From positions 34,581,166 to 34,645,165 of the forward strand of contig JAJEKV010000003.1 in the NCBI GenBank assembly GCA_021234155.1: a stretch of DNA of 64,000 bases, written 5' to 3'. Under the pieces are notes generated by a model, which saw only the letters and a program-made list of their open reading frames with translations, did no database searches and was not told where the DNA came from. This DNA is from Isoetes taiwanensis. Its lineage: Eukaryota; Streptophyta; Lycopodiopsida; Isoetales; Isoetaceae. Positions 1 through 10,689 of this stretch are shown here, piece by piece (the stretch's first letter is position 1; each line of letters begins with the position of its first letter). Position numbers and translations under genes: made by a program.

Positions 1-376
1 TTTATTGCGAATTATCAAAGCACGACATGTGTGCACTTTGCATTTATTGCGGCCATTAGCAAATTTGTTAGAAGATATCAATCCCATCCCAATATATATA
101 TCTAAACATATATAAATCACATTGTAATTTTTCTTTTTCCTTTTTTTTTTGTTCTCCGCCGCAATCTACGCTCATGTTCTCATGCCACGTAGCAGGCCAT
201 ACTCATCTAACGAACAGTGGATGTTTCTTGCTGGTTAAGGCATCCTTCGAGTTCCACCTGTTTCTGTTTCTACCTGTCTCGACGTCAAAGATTTTCGTGG
301 CAGCAACTAAATCATGAAATCTAGACATCTGGAATTCGTCTGGCAGCAGGTGGACCACAAAAACTTGGGATTGAGG
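1..376. other. No gene recognised
   Basis: A+T-rich sequence with a pyrimidine-rich run near 130-160. The short frames here lack coding character and match nothing I recognise. Confidence 0.5.
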
Positions 377-386
377 TATATATAAA
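377..386 (+). promoter_or_regulatory. Candidate TATA box
   Basis: A TATATATAAA run is followed by G+C-richer sequence, the usual look of a plant core promoter. Downstream there is only a short frame (from an ATG near 540) reading about nine residues to a possible GT donor. I cannot identify the gene it would drive. This could also be a chance match in A+T-rich DNA. Confidence 0.3.
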
Positions 387-507
387 AGCCGGAGAGCTCC
401 TGCAGCCGCTCCTAAATTGCGCAAGTCTTCTTGGGAAACCTATTCCGGTAACCTTTCTCACCTTGCTATCTCATTTCTTGCAAATAGTTCTTCATAAACA
501 GTAGATT

Positions 508-777
508 TCAAATTTCGTTGAAGCTTTTCTTGGATAAATATGAACAAACTCGCTGCCATAGATAGGTATTCAACCTCTTAGCAAAGCAGTAGGCTAACCG
601 GATTGATCGACCACTGAACAAGCTCCCATTTTTGAGCTCTGAAGCATCAGCATTTGCTTCAGAGTCGGCCATCGGCCTTTCTAACAGTCTTTCTTCCAAA
701 TCCATATCTCCGTTAATGTCTACTGTTAAATCGATCTTCAACCTGGTGGGTTCAGCCGATTGGACCTCCATATTCAC
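508..777 (-). CDS. Hypothetical acidic protein fragment
   Basis: This 89-codon frame starts at an ATG and begins MNMEVQSAEPTRLKIDL. It is acidic in the middle (DMDLEERLLERPMADSEANA) and has coding-like residue composition, unlike the neighbouring frames. I do not recognise the family. It lies downstream, on the same strand, of another plausible minus-strand coding stretch at 1200-1488, so the two could be exons of one gene. No splice pair joins them convincingly by eye. Confidence 0.3.
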   Translation of the reverse strand: MNMEVQSAEPTRLKIDLTVDINGDMDLEERLLERPMADSEANADASELKNGSLFSGRSIRLAYCFAKRLNTYLWQRVCSYLSKKSFNEI

Positions 778-1199
778 AAATAATCACAACCCAATTCGTA
801 GAACTTGGCCTTCCGTGCAGAAACTGCAGTATGAGTAATTCGTAAGTAAAAGAGCAACGAAAAAAGGACCGGAGTTACATGGTAATAACAAATAATAGAA
901 ATGATTCGACAGAATGAAGGATGTGGAAGTTGATCCTTACAGCTAATCTGAAGCTGAAGAGCCATTTAGGCATAGAATTGACTCAAAATATGACACTGTA
1001 CCATATAACAAATAATGCAAAAGAGCACCCTTCAGACAATGATTCTGATCTCTGCCAAGAGTACCCAATACAGTGTTTCTGTTCATACATGATCAGAGCT
1101 TCAACCACCACAAAAGATCCAAATCCTCCCACTGCACAGGTAAACTTACCTTACAAAGAAATTCCCCTGTCGTGGGCTCAATTTTGGGCCGCTTATGGC

Positions 1200-1488
1200 T
1201 CAAACCAAGTCTATCTTCTGCACCGCCATTTTAGCCTCCGCAGCTTCTTCCGGATCTCTCTGATATTTAATGGAAGCACGAATTTGACGTCCATTTCTCA
1301 ACTGTCTAAGCATATCCCCAATAACCTCCTGACCGTGCCAGCACATAAGTCTAAACCAAAACGCGAAGAATTGAAATCCTTGTGGGCCATAGCAGCTATT
1401 GCAAACGGCGGAAAAAAAAGGCTCGGTAGGGCTTAATCCTAGGAAGAATTCATGGCCCAGAAAGCCATGGGTAGATACCGAAAACTAA
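1200..1488 (-). CDS. Hypothetical protein, terminal coding stretch
   Basis: A minus-strand frame without an ATG stays open for about 95 codons to a TGA at 1200-1202. Its last part is charged and protein-like (GQEVIGDMLRQLRNGRQIRA, then YQRDPEEAAEAKMAVQKIDL). The earlier part is aromatic and Cys-rich (CNSCYGPQGFQFFAFWFRL). It looks like a terminal exon or a gene fragment. The 171-codon plus-strand frame covering the same DNA has poorer composition and is probably its shadow. A GT lies just before the stop, so splicing onward towards 1140-1080 is possible, where a frame reads GGFGSFVVVEALIMYEQ. Family not recognised. Confidence 0.35.
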
Positions 1489-1499
1489 TCTGCCCAATA

Positions 1500-2567
1500 T
1501 GAAGGAGCGCCAACTGTTTCGTCCAAACGGAATCGCCACCCGGAAGCACAAACGGAATCGCCATACCCGGAAGCACAGTGAGCTCCACCATCGCCACAAT
1601 TTCACACACACGAAGAAATGAAAAGAGAAAACACGATATAGGGGGCATTAAATGTTCCTGCCACCTCACAGTACCAACATTTAATTTCTATAAACTTCTC
1701 GGTGCCACCTCATCCCCCATATTAAATCTGATATAATTTCTTTGCACCTTCCTTAATTCCTTAATTTTTAAAATCAACGGCAAATTACAACTTGGGATAT
1801 TTAGAAATAAAGGCATCATCTGATGTTGAGCTTCAGTCTTATATGAAGATTCTTTGAAACAATTTATAGAGTTATGAATGTGTTGCATGTTCAACAAATG
1901 AAATCTAGAACTTCAAAATTCGTCCAACATTTACCTAGAACATTTACTGAAGTCCCTCATATATGAAAGATCCCCTAAAAAACAATCATAGAATATGTCC
2001 TGGCAATGTGAAACCTTAAGGTAAGGGCTATGACCTTTTTTCTGCGGCAAGCGAGACTCATATCATTTGTCTAATTAGGAGATAGTATACAGACAGGAAT
2101 GAAAGTCAAGTCTAGCATAAAATACATACCTTTCAATGCAATGGTTATTAAGCCTTTAAAAAAGAATATGGATATGCTAGCTTTATTTCTTAGTAAAATA
2201 TCTAGAAATGTGTCTATTGACGCTAAATATCTTTGTCTGAGAAAGATCTAGACCTGCATAATGTACGCGTTTGACCTAATTGTGACCTAATGTTATTAAG
2301 CATTTGCCCTAATTGTTTTTGCGAGCTCGTAGAAAAGCATAATCTCATAAACTTTTCGATGGTGGCAAGTGTCACTTTCTTAAATGTAAGGGATTAGACG
2401 AATTGCATTGATATGTTTGTTCCATATTTCAGTTCTTAAGAAAAGTGCTCTCCACTAGTGCGAAAAGGAACGTGCAAAAGAAAGCAAAATCGGGTAAACT
2501 ACCTTCCTGTGTTGTTGTTTAGCTATGTAGTGTCGACGTAGCAATGTGTTAAATATTACTTAGATAA
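1500..2567. other. Intergenic or Helitron 5' flank, no gene recognised
   Basis: A+T-rich sequence without long frames. At about 2460-2505 a short stretch encoding basic residues ends in a good plant splice donor (GG|GTAAAC). It could be a 5' exon of the Helitron gene that begins at 2568, but this is inference only. No Helitron 5' terminus could be fixed. Confidence 0.35.
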
Positions 2568-5500
2568 TATAGAAAATTAGATAGAATTGTATTAGAGAGA
2601 TATAGAGAGAGAGATCGACAAAGAGCTAGAGAACGTTATGCAAATTTGTCGGAGGAAGATAGGGAAAGGACACGATGTAAGAGAAGAGAACGCTATGCCA
2701 AGAGTACGACAAAGAGAGAGAGAGAACGCTATGCAGACTTGCGTGAGGAAGAGAGAGAGATAATTCGACAAAGAGCAGCAGAACGATATGCAAACTTGCA
2801 AGAGGAAGGTAGAGAGATAATTCGACAAAGAGTTGCAGAACGATATGAAAACTTGCCCGAGGAAGACAAAGACAGAATACGGCAAAGAAAAATAGAATGC
2901 TACGCAAATTTACCTGAAGAGGATAGAGTGAGAATTCGGGAAAGGGAAGTAGCCCGCTATGCAGATTTATCTGAGGATGATAGAAGTGAAATACTGCAAA
3001 GACGAGCGGAGTGCTATGCATGTCTTCCTGAACAAGATAGGATTAGAATGCGACAAAGGGCTAGAGAACGTTTAGGACGTTCTCACTCTAGACCCATAAT
3101 ACACAGAGATTCAACATATAATGTATCATCCAGCCAAACACGCATGCAGGAAGAGGATGGTGTATCGGAAGTAGCGAAATCCGCATTAGCCCATTGGCAG
3201 GGGCAAGCACAACAAATGAATTTAGCCATACGTCGTAGTTATGTAATGTGTACATGGAATAAGAGATGTACATATTGTCAAATCCCATTGCTCAATGTTG
3301 AGCATGACGGATTTTGTTGCAATAGAGGGAGATGGTTACTACCATCTTTGCCCCCCTTGCCCATGGCACTGCAAAACCTATATAACGTCCAAGGATTTGC
3401 TGAACTATCAAGAAAAGTGAACAGATTATTCTGTTTTAGTGTGCTTGGAGTAAGTGGTGGATTTGTAAATTTGGATTTCCCATCGTCGGTAACTATTACT
3501 GGACGAACATATCACCGATTACGTCCCACCGCAGAATCAGGCCATCCGATGCATTGGTATATCTACGATGAATCAGAACGGTACACACATGCACATGTCC
3601 AAACTGTGCCATTCCAGTGGGTGGCAATTGTTGGCTCAATCCTCGACCAGATAAATCCATTTATTCGGAACCTCCGAACTATGGGACGCATGGGCTTGCC
3701 ATCAGCATATATAACAATTGAAGGAGCAGTTGCCAGCAATGAAATTGCAGCCATTGTAGATGTTAACAACACATCTGATATTGCGCCACGTGTTGCTGGA
3801 TTTTGGGTTCAAAACGAAGGGGAGCCAACGTTTATTAATATCCTTGATCCTATGTATGAACCATTACAATATCCCCTCCTATTCCCCCATGGCAGTGTGG
3901 GTTGGGGACCTAAAAATGAATATGGTCTTACACAATTACAATGGTATAGGACCAGATTGCTACATGAAGAACGATTCCTCCAATTAGGTCGTTTATGTGG
4001 AGAATACTTGGTTGACATGTATTCAAGAGTTGAGGATGCTCGATTAAATTATTTTAGGACGCCTACATTTCGCAACCGGAGAGTGCAATACGATGAGGAC
4101 TATTCTGAGCGAGAGAATGATGATGGAAATCATGTTATCTTGCCTTCATCTTTCCTGGGATGTCAAAGATGGTGCTCTGCGCAAGTGGCAGATGCATTGG
4201 CGCTCTCGAGATCAAAAGGTCGTCCAACTTTATTCATTACTATGACTACGAATATTGATTGGCCTGAAATACGAGGCAGACTTAGACCCGGACAAAATGC
4301 ATCTGACGTTCCTATGATCGTTGTCCGATGCTTTCATGGAAGATTACAACGGTTGAAGGAGCTCCTTCATAAATTCTTCCAATGCATATCGTATGTGATA
4401 ACAGTTATAGAATTTCAAAAACGTGGATTGCCACATGCCCACCTCGTCCTGCGTTTTGAGCCCGACATACCAATCGAATGCATTGATGATATCATCTCGG
4501 CTGAAGTTGCCCTCTAGACCATCCTTCGAGGACAAATCCAAAAATTTATGATACATAGACATTCAGAAAGGTGCTCACCAAATGGTAATCCATGTTGTTA
4601 CAAATATCCAAAGGACATCAACCCAACAACACATCTTGATTCGAAGGGTTATGTGCAATATAGGAGGAGAAGTGTAGAGGATGCATGGGTGGTTCCATAC
4701 AATGCCTTCCTCCTACATGAGTTGGATTGTCACATTATGGTAGACATTGCATCCACAGTTCATGTATTCTCTTATCTTTATGGTTATATCTACAAGGGAT
4801 TTGACAATGCCAATTTTCGGGTATCCCAGGATACGCATTCAACTTCTATACCATCATCATTAGGTAATGAACATCGAATAGGCACGGAATCCTCGTCGAG
4901 AAACAACAATCAAAGAGAAAATACTACTAGCCAACTATCAGGTTCTGCATCATCTGAACAAACTACTAGGAGACCTCATAGGGATGAAATTCTGGATTAC
5001 TTGAGGGCGCATTATCTGTCAGCAACAGAAGCGGCGTGGAGAACAATGTCATATGACATAACAAATAAGTCTCCTGCTGTAAAATGTCTACCCCTACATC
5101 TGCCACATTCAAACACGAGGTCGTTATTAGATCGATATTTCTTACGACCTCTGAATCACGAGTTTGATGCCTTTACGTATATCCAATATTACGAACAATA
5201 CTCGTTAAGTACATATAATCCAGCATTGGCTATCGAATATGGAACTCATTTGGAACAAGAGCAGGAGGGGTTCACGAGGAACATAGTGAAGAGGAGGGCA
5301 AGGCAACCAATTGTATGTAGGATACGATTGCTATTGCCTCGAGTAGGAGAAGCGTTCTACTTGAGACAAATCCTACTACATCGCCCTGCGAGGACATGGG
5401 ATGAGCTAAAGATCATCAATGAACAACAATATGAAACTTACCAGCAAGCTGCAGAGGCAGGAGGGTTACTCGCAGCACATAATGAGGCAGTATTAGTCAT

Positions 5501-7193
5501 GGAAGAAGCCGTTTCTCTATCGCTAAGTCCCACACAACTGCGATTTCTTTTTGCCATGCTACTTCTTGATCAAGGTCCAGCAATAGAGCTATGGAGCAAG
5601 TTCAAAATACCAATGAGTGTTGACCTACTAGACGAATATTCAAATGACGAGACAATCGCCTTCAACGAATCCCTTCATTTAATCAACAACATTCTAACAC
5701 AACATAGTACCAATGTCATGGCATTTGGTCTCCAACTACAACCTCGTCTTGGAAGAAATGTCATGTATGAATTACAAAAATTTCCTGACCATAGGCAGTA
5801 CTTAGATAAGGTGGTGCAAATGACGAGTATAATGAATAATGACCAACAAAAGGTATACGGCTTCATTCGAGAATGGCTAGAATCCCCAGAAAGCATTCAA
5901 CCTTTATTCATCGATGGAAAGGCGGGCAGGGACAAAACATTCGTGTTAAATTGCATATGTCTATCTATACGCGGCAACGAAGGTATAGTACTTCCATGCG
6001 GTACGACAGCATTGGCAGGTCTCCAATACCCAGGAGGACGAACGGTTCACTCGCTGTTCCAAAGCCCTGTAGAAGAAAATAACGCGGCGCTTCATTCAAT
6101 GATAGAACATGATTCTGGAGCAGCAGAATTGCTCATTGCAACTAAGGTCATTATCTGGGATGAATTCCCAATGGCAAATAAAGCTGTCATAGAAAGTGCC
6201 CATCATTTATTGCAAAGACTATGTAGAAACAGTCTTCCCTTTGGATGCAAACACTTTATCGGTGCTGGAGATTTTAGACGAGTCGCGCCTGTTGTCAAGG
6301 GAGGAGGAAGAAATGCAGCGTATAACGCATCCATAAAATCCTCTCCATTATGGCAAACTTTTCGTGTGTTCAAATTGGAACAACCGGTACGCAATGCTCG
6401 TGACCCCGAACTAATGCGTTTTGTCGATCGCATCGGAGAGAATTGGGAGGACTCTACTGTCCCACTGGATATCTTCAACATAACTACTAGTGTAGAAGAT
6501 AGCGCTGAATTCCTTTATCCATCCAACATACTTCGAGATTCAGATTCATGCATGAAGCGCAACCTTTTGCCGACTATCAATAAGAGCGTTGATAGTAATG
6601 ATCACATTCTTAATAGAGTTCCTAATTATGACAAATCTTATTATAGTCACGATCACATCATCGAACAAGATGAAATTATAGATGACCACCCCTACGCAAC
6701 ATCAGATTTCCTTAATAACTTCACACATTCCGGAATACCTAACCACGAACTAAAGCTTAAGGTAGGTGCAATATGCCACATTATGAAACGGCTCGACATG
6801 GAAAAAAGTCTAGTGAAAAATGCGAGAGTTATGGTCATATCAATGCATGCAAAGTTTGTAATGGTAAGAGTATTAGATGAGGCGAGTCAAGAAGATGCAT
6901 GTATGTATCCGATCTCTAGAACTGACTTCTTTTATCAACCGGAGAATCGGCCTTGGACCATTCATAGACGTCAACTACCCCTCCGACTATCATATGCAAC
7001 CACTTTCAATAGCTGCCAAGGATTGACGTTGGATCGTGTTGTTATTGACCTACGTACTGAGGTATTCGCACATGGCCAGTTATACACTGCCCTTACTCGT
7101 ATGCGAACGAGAGAAGATGCTCTCATCCTACTCTCACCAGAGAACATTACGAGATGCACCAAAAATGTTGTCTACAAGGAATTATTATGCTGA
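2568..7193 (+). pseudogene. Helitron Rep/PIF1-helicase transposase, one in-frame stop
   Basis: This encodes the rolling-circle transposase of a Helitron: an HUH Rep endonuclease fused to a PIF1-type 5'-3' helicase. One frame runs from 2568 to the TGA at 7191-7193, broken only by a TAG at 4515-4517. In order it shows Arg/Glu-rich 19-residue repeats (2728-3069), a zinc-ribbon-like CTYCQIPLLNVEHDGFCC, the Rep HUH motif in RGLPHAHLVL (about 4425-4460), and just past the stop the Rep tyrosine motif YLYGYIYKG. The helicase has Walker A as GKAGRDKT where GRGKT is usual, Walker B IIWDEFPM, IGAGDFRRVAPVV, and the C-terminal motifs FNSCQGLTLDRVV and HGQLYTALTRMRTRED. There is no in-frame ATG before about 3048, so the 5' end is spliced or lost. 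With the stop and the Walker A change it is probably inactive. Confidence 0.92.
2568..7193 (+). mobile_element. Helitron, coding core; ends not fixed
   Basis: The transposase gene defines an autonomous-type Helitron. The element must extend beyond these coordinates, but I found no convincing 5' TC start upstream, nor a 3' hairpin followed by CTRR between 7194 and 8900. Degenerate direct repeats of the form TGGACTT..AATAAGGT at about 7253 and 7350 may belong to its 3' untranslated part. Confidence 0.8.
2728..3069 (+). repeat. Six tandem 57-bp coding repeats in the Helitron N-terminus
   Basis: Six in-frame 19-residue units follow the pattern RYAxLxEEDRxxIRQRxxE, for example RYANLQEEGREIIRQRVAE. 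More degenerate units precede them from about 2600. They predict a strongly charged, probably helical, nucleic-acid-binding segment. They resemble the 23-residue STPR repeats of DNA-binding proteins in style, but the unit is four residues shorter. Confidence 0.85.
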
Positions 7194-7486
7194 TGAAGTA
7201 CGTTTTCCTCAATCTTTTATCTGTACAGGTCATGCAATAAAATGTTAGAAAACTGGACTTCCAATAAGGTGCGTCTTCTCCATCTTTCACAATTATCACA
7301 AGCATGTTTTCTTCAACTTTCATTACAGGTTACGTAAGAAAAAAAATAAAACAATTGGACTTTAAATAAGGTACATCCCCTACACCTTTAACATGTACTA
7401 TTATCTGCCCATATGATACGTGATCAGCTGTTTAATTACCATGAGATTCCCCTCGATGTTTTATCTAAAAAAAAAAAAAAAAAAAA
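7194..7486. other. Helitron 3' flank ending in a poly-A run
   Basis: Non-coding. It holds two degenerate direct repeats (about 7253 and 7350) and ends in about 20 consecutive A at 7467-7486, which could be a retroposon tail on the plus strand. Confidence 0.45.
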
Positions 7487-7490
7487 TCGA

Positions 7491-7604
7491 TCCATCGCGG
7501 TGATGGTTTAGTGGTAAATCCATTGGTTATGGGATGCCCCAAGCCAGGATCAAAACCCATTGACTAGCATCGGATGGTTAAAAAGGGAAAAAGAAAAAGA
7601 AATA
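7491..7604 (+). mobile_element. tRNA-derived SINE, tandem copy 1
   Basis: The head carries a good polymerase III A box (TGGTTTAGTGG) and a B-box-like GGATCAAAACCC about 45 bases later. It ends in an A-rich tail (AAAAGGGAAAAAGAAAAAG). The A-rich tail and the repetition next door mark it as a SINE and not a working tRNA gene. Confidence 0.7.
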
Positions 7605-7607
7605 ATA

Positions 7608-7693
7608 TCCATCGCGCTTGTGGCCTCGTGGTTAGGCTAGTGGTTATGGGAAAACCCCACCCACCATCGGATGGTGGAAAAAGAAAATGAAAA
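7608..7693 (+). mobile_element. tRNA-derived SINE, tandem copy 2 (deleted)
   Basis: It begins TCCATCGCGC like copy 1 and keeps a degenerate A box (TGGCCTCGTGG). The B-box region is shortened, going from GGGAAAACCCCACCC directly to the CATCGGATGG motif. A-rich end. Confidence 0.65.
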
Positions 7694-7695
7694 AA

Positions 7696-7800
7696 TCATC
7701 ACGGTTGGCGGCCTAGTGGTTAAGCCATTGGTTATGGGCAACCCCCACCCAGGCTCAAAACCCACTGACTACTACCGGATGGTGACAAAAAATAGTTAAA
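7696..7800 (+). mobile_element. tRNA-derived SINE, tandem copy 3
   Basis: It has A box TGGCGGCCTAGTGG and B-box-like GGCTCAAAACCC, followed by the shared CCACTGACTACTACCGGATGG end. Three copies of the same family lie head to tail within about 310 bp. Confidence 0.65.
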
Positions 7801-8940
7801 TATATATAAAAAATGAAAAATATGCCACAATAACAAAGTGGGAATCCCATGGTGATTGAAAACAGCTTCCATGTATCATATGGGCACATGAACACAAGGC
7901 AATAGCATGGGTTCAAATCCCATATGTTCGTGAATAAGAGAAATGTTCGCGAGAAATAAGCGGATCATATATAGCGGCAACCGGAAGGCTAACCGTTATA
8001 TAAATTTTCATCCGTTTTTGGACTGTTGAGTATGTTCTTGCCTGATTCAACTGTTCTTCAGACCAACTGTTCTTTAGACCGGATTGATGCTCGCCTCCGA
8101 TCTTTCCTTCAGATCCTTCTTTACTCTTTGATCTGCGACCGCCTGTTTATTCTTCTTTCCCTTAGTCGGTTTATCCTGACGCAACCTTACATCTGTGCTC
8201 CTGATATCTTCAAGGCTGGCTACTCTATATGGATGGTCTTAGCTCTCAAAAATATCTTTGCATCCACTCTTGAATTGTTCTGAACTATATGACCATATCA
8301 TTGTGCCTGAAAGGTTCTTATACACATGGATCATTTGTGTAATAGCACTGTATTACTAGATGGTTGCTGATAGGTCGTTTAGAAGTTGTGTAAGGCAACA
8401 GATAATAACATGATTTGGGCCTTACAATTTATTTATTTAAATTTTTATAGAGGCTATATTTACATGACCATTTAAGCAAAAGGTTAGCATTTGTATCAGC
8501 GCCATGCCGTTTTTGAATCATGATAAGGCACATATTATGACCATAATTTAAGCACACATCATTATGACCTTCTCATATTATCGAAACATCAAGTCTCACA
8601 CTTACAAATTCATCCATTCCAAATTTACATAAATCTACCCTGCAAGAGTGAGTTGATGAAGAGAAATGTTCGCGGCGGCCTTGGCCGCCGCGATAAATTT
8701 CTTGTAATATATAAGACATTATGTTGGTTGAGTTTTTGTTGGCTAGCAAAACCCATCAAAATGCGGAAACATTTTAGGTTCCGGAAGGCATTCACAGGTT
8801 GATCAATTATGCATTATAGTTGACTTCTATGTGTACAAATGGTCCTCTTTCTTTTTATATTCTGCTACAACTAACGTTACAAAAGCAACTTTTGTTTTCT
8901 TGATCAGAGAAAATGATTACAAAAAATTTGGATACAACTA
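7801..8940. other. No gene recognised; SINE-like and palindromic debris
   Basis: A B-box-like GGGTTCAAATCCC at 7908-7920 suggests another tRNA-derived remnant, but no A box is clear. The 14-base word GAGAAATGTTCGCG occurs twice, near 7938 and 8661. The frame at 8026-8283 has no recognisable domain. Confidence 0.4.
8671..8692. repeat. Perfect 10-bp-arm G+C palindrome
   Basis: Arms CGCGGCGGCC and GGCCGCCGCG flank a TT loop, in otherwise A+T-rich DNA. The next bases (ATAAATTTCTTGT) do not give the CTRR end expected of a plant Helitron, so its origin is open. Confidence 0.8.
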
Positions 8941-9439
8941 TCAACATAAGAGCTGGCAACTATCTACCAATTCCGTAAATAAACAAAAATTAACATTACA
9001 CTTACAAAATGGGACAAAGTACTCAGGCTTGGATTTCTGCACCCATATAAACGGTGAAATGTCCTTGATATCAGAGTTGAAGACTCTTGCAATGTTTATA
9101 TCGGCTATTTCTACAAATTCAGTCCCGAGTTCCTCCCTTGTCGCCTTGACAAATTCTTCATATGCGGTTCCTCGCAAAGAGAGTAATAAAAATTACATTT
9201 ATTACCAACATATCAAAGTGTAACGTTTAAAATAATCATTGGCAGGCTAGTGCAATACATTTTAGATACCTCAAACTTGTTAAATAAACCACAAACAAGT
9301 GTAATATTCTTCTCAAGGTATTCTTTTGCCTGAGATATTGATGAGAGTCTTGTTGTTTGGAAACCTGTCCTCTTTTTGACCCAATTAACAATCTCATCTC
9401 TGCATAAAGCAATTTAGGAATGTAAACAAGTGATTACCA

Positions 9440-9585
9440 AAGAGGTTCAAAAGATGCTTATTAACAGGAAATGATTCAAGGGAATACTTGCTATCCCCCC
9501 CATTGTAGACCTCATGGGACCGAATAACCTCTTCAACGTTAGCATCAATTAGATCTACCAAGTGCTTGAAGATTTTGGAATTTCA
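9440..9585 (-). other. Unassigned coding-like stretch within the PDI-like locus
   Basis: The minus-strand frame reads KIFKHLVDLIDANVEEVIRS then HEVYNGGDSKYSLES. It has good coding character but does not resemble a PDI domain. It may be another exon of the locus or an inserted gene fragment. Family not recognised. Confidence 0.3.
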
Positions 9586-9675
9586 CTCACCTTGAAATTT
9601 CTCCAGGAAATTTAGAGCTGACCTGGCGGGGCCACGAGCGGCGGAGCCGCGAGTTCGCCCGTTCATGATTGATTC

Positions 9676-9800
9676 CAGTCTTGGCTTTGCGTTTCCGGCA
9701 TTTCCAGCGGTTCCAGCCATGGCTATGGTTCCAGCGTTTCCGGCCTTGGCTCTTATGGCATTTCCAGCCATGGCTATGGTGTTTGCATCGTATTTTTGCC
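9676..9800. repeat. Degenerate minisatellite (GGCATTTCCAGC type)
   Basis: Short units around TTTCCAGC, GGTTCCAGCC and ATGGCTATGG recur several times. On the minus strand they translate to NAG-rich text (AGNAGTIAMAGTAGNAGNAK). This is a repeat artefact, not a protein domain. Confidence 0.65.
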
Positions 9801-10689
9801 CGGTGGCGGCTCTGATTTTGCACTCTGCACTCTATTACATTTGATAGCTGTTTACACTGCATGCAGGAGGCCTTCATTCTGTGGATTGGACTCGTCTGCA
9901 AGAATCGATCTATCAGCTCCTAAAGAATGAAAAAACTCCTGATATTAGGATCATTGCGTTTGGAAGAAGATAGAAAGAAAATAAAAACAAGAATCGGCCC
10001 TGAAAGGGGAAGATCATGGAAGAATAGTGAAAAAAATCCCCAATCCCCTGTTTGCACCTTGTTTTTGCTGTGAAAAATCCCAAATTTCCTCTGTTTTTTC
10101 TTCACATCAGTGCAGTGCAGGGAAGAATCTGGCCCTTTTTGGACCATCGTCCATCTTCATGGACGTGCTACAGTTCCAGCCGACTACAGGGCAAAGCTAT
10201 GGTTGAAATCGACAGAAGCAGAGTGCACAAGCAGAGAAGAAGGCGCAGTGCAAAAGCAGAGTAGAAAGCGGCGCCGCCAAGACAATCAACAAACTTTTTC
10301 GCTGTAAAAAAACGAGTCAAAAAAGGGCGAAATTTTAAGGTGGTCAAAATTTCGTGGTTGTGGGATAACCCATCAGTAAATTGAGCATCTTCGAGGTCCA
10401 GATCCTCAAGCAGATCATCCTCCTCCTCATTTTTGGCAGTGGAAGAGCAGCATTTGTGGGAAATTATCAAGAGGCATAGCAGCAGGGATAGATACCTCCA
10501 ATTCCGGTGCATTTTGATAGAAATGGAGCTCAAATTCTGGAGCTGGATTAGATCGTCATTGATTAGATTCTTGTCGCCGCTGTTTCTGTGCAGCCGATGT
10601 GGCATATGTTCGTGAGTTGGCATAATCTGAGAAAAGATTTGGCCACTAGTCTCAAATAAAATAAAACCACTGAAAAACACGATTTAGGT

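Larger units (their letters stand above)
8941..10534 (-). pseudogene. Protein disulfide isomerase-like (PDIL1-5/1-6 type), catalytic domain missing
   Basis: PDI-like proteins fold disulfide-bonded proteins in the ER lumen. The ATG at about 10534 opens a signal-peptide-like MHRNWRYLSLLLCLLIIS followed by an acidic stretch (EEEDDLLEDLDLEDAQ), as in the PDIL1-5/1-6 group. A further exon, 9270-9399 with AG and GT borders, encodes EIVNWVKKRTGFQTTRLS and ITLVCGLFNKFE. A third stretch, 8941-9170, encodes TAYEEFVKATREELGTEFVE and matches the b-domain region of that group. The first thioredoxin domain with its CGHC active site should lie between 9400 and 10380 and is not visible. That interval instead holds repetitive sequence. 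The phase between the last two exons does not join cleanly. I read it as a decayed gene; the family call rests on recall of the motif pattern. Confidence 0.6.

Noticed and set aside
921-1436. 171-codon plus-strand frame as a gene
   Set aside because: The opposite strand has more convincing coding composition over 1200-1436, and this frame shows no domain.
7491-7800. Functional tRNA genes
   Set aside because: Internal promoter boxes are present, but no cloverleaf can be drawn and A-rich tails follow, so these are SINEs.
8671-8692. 3' end of the large Helitron
   Set aside because: The hairpin is not followed by CTRR; the next bases give CTTG.
8831-9223. 130-codon plus-strand ORF
   Set aside because: It overlaps the PDI-like minus-strand exon that matches a known family pattern, so it is a shadow frame.
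9583-9901. Gly/Ala/Asn-rich minus-strand proteins
   Set aside because: They are translations of a minisatellite (TTTCCAGC-type repeats).
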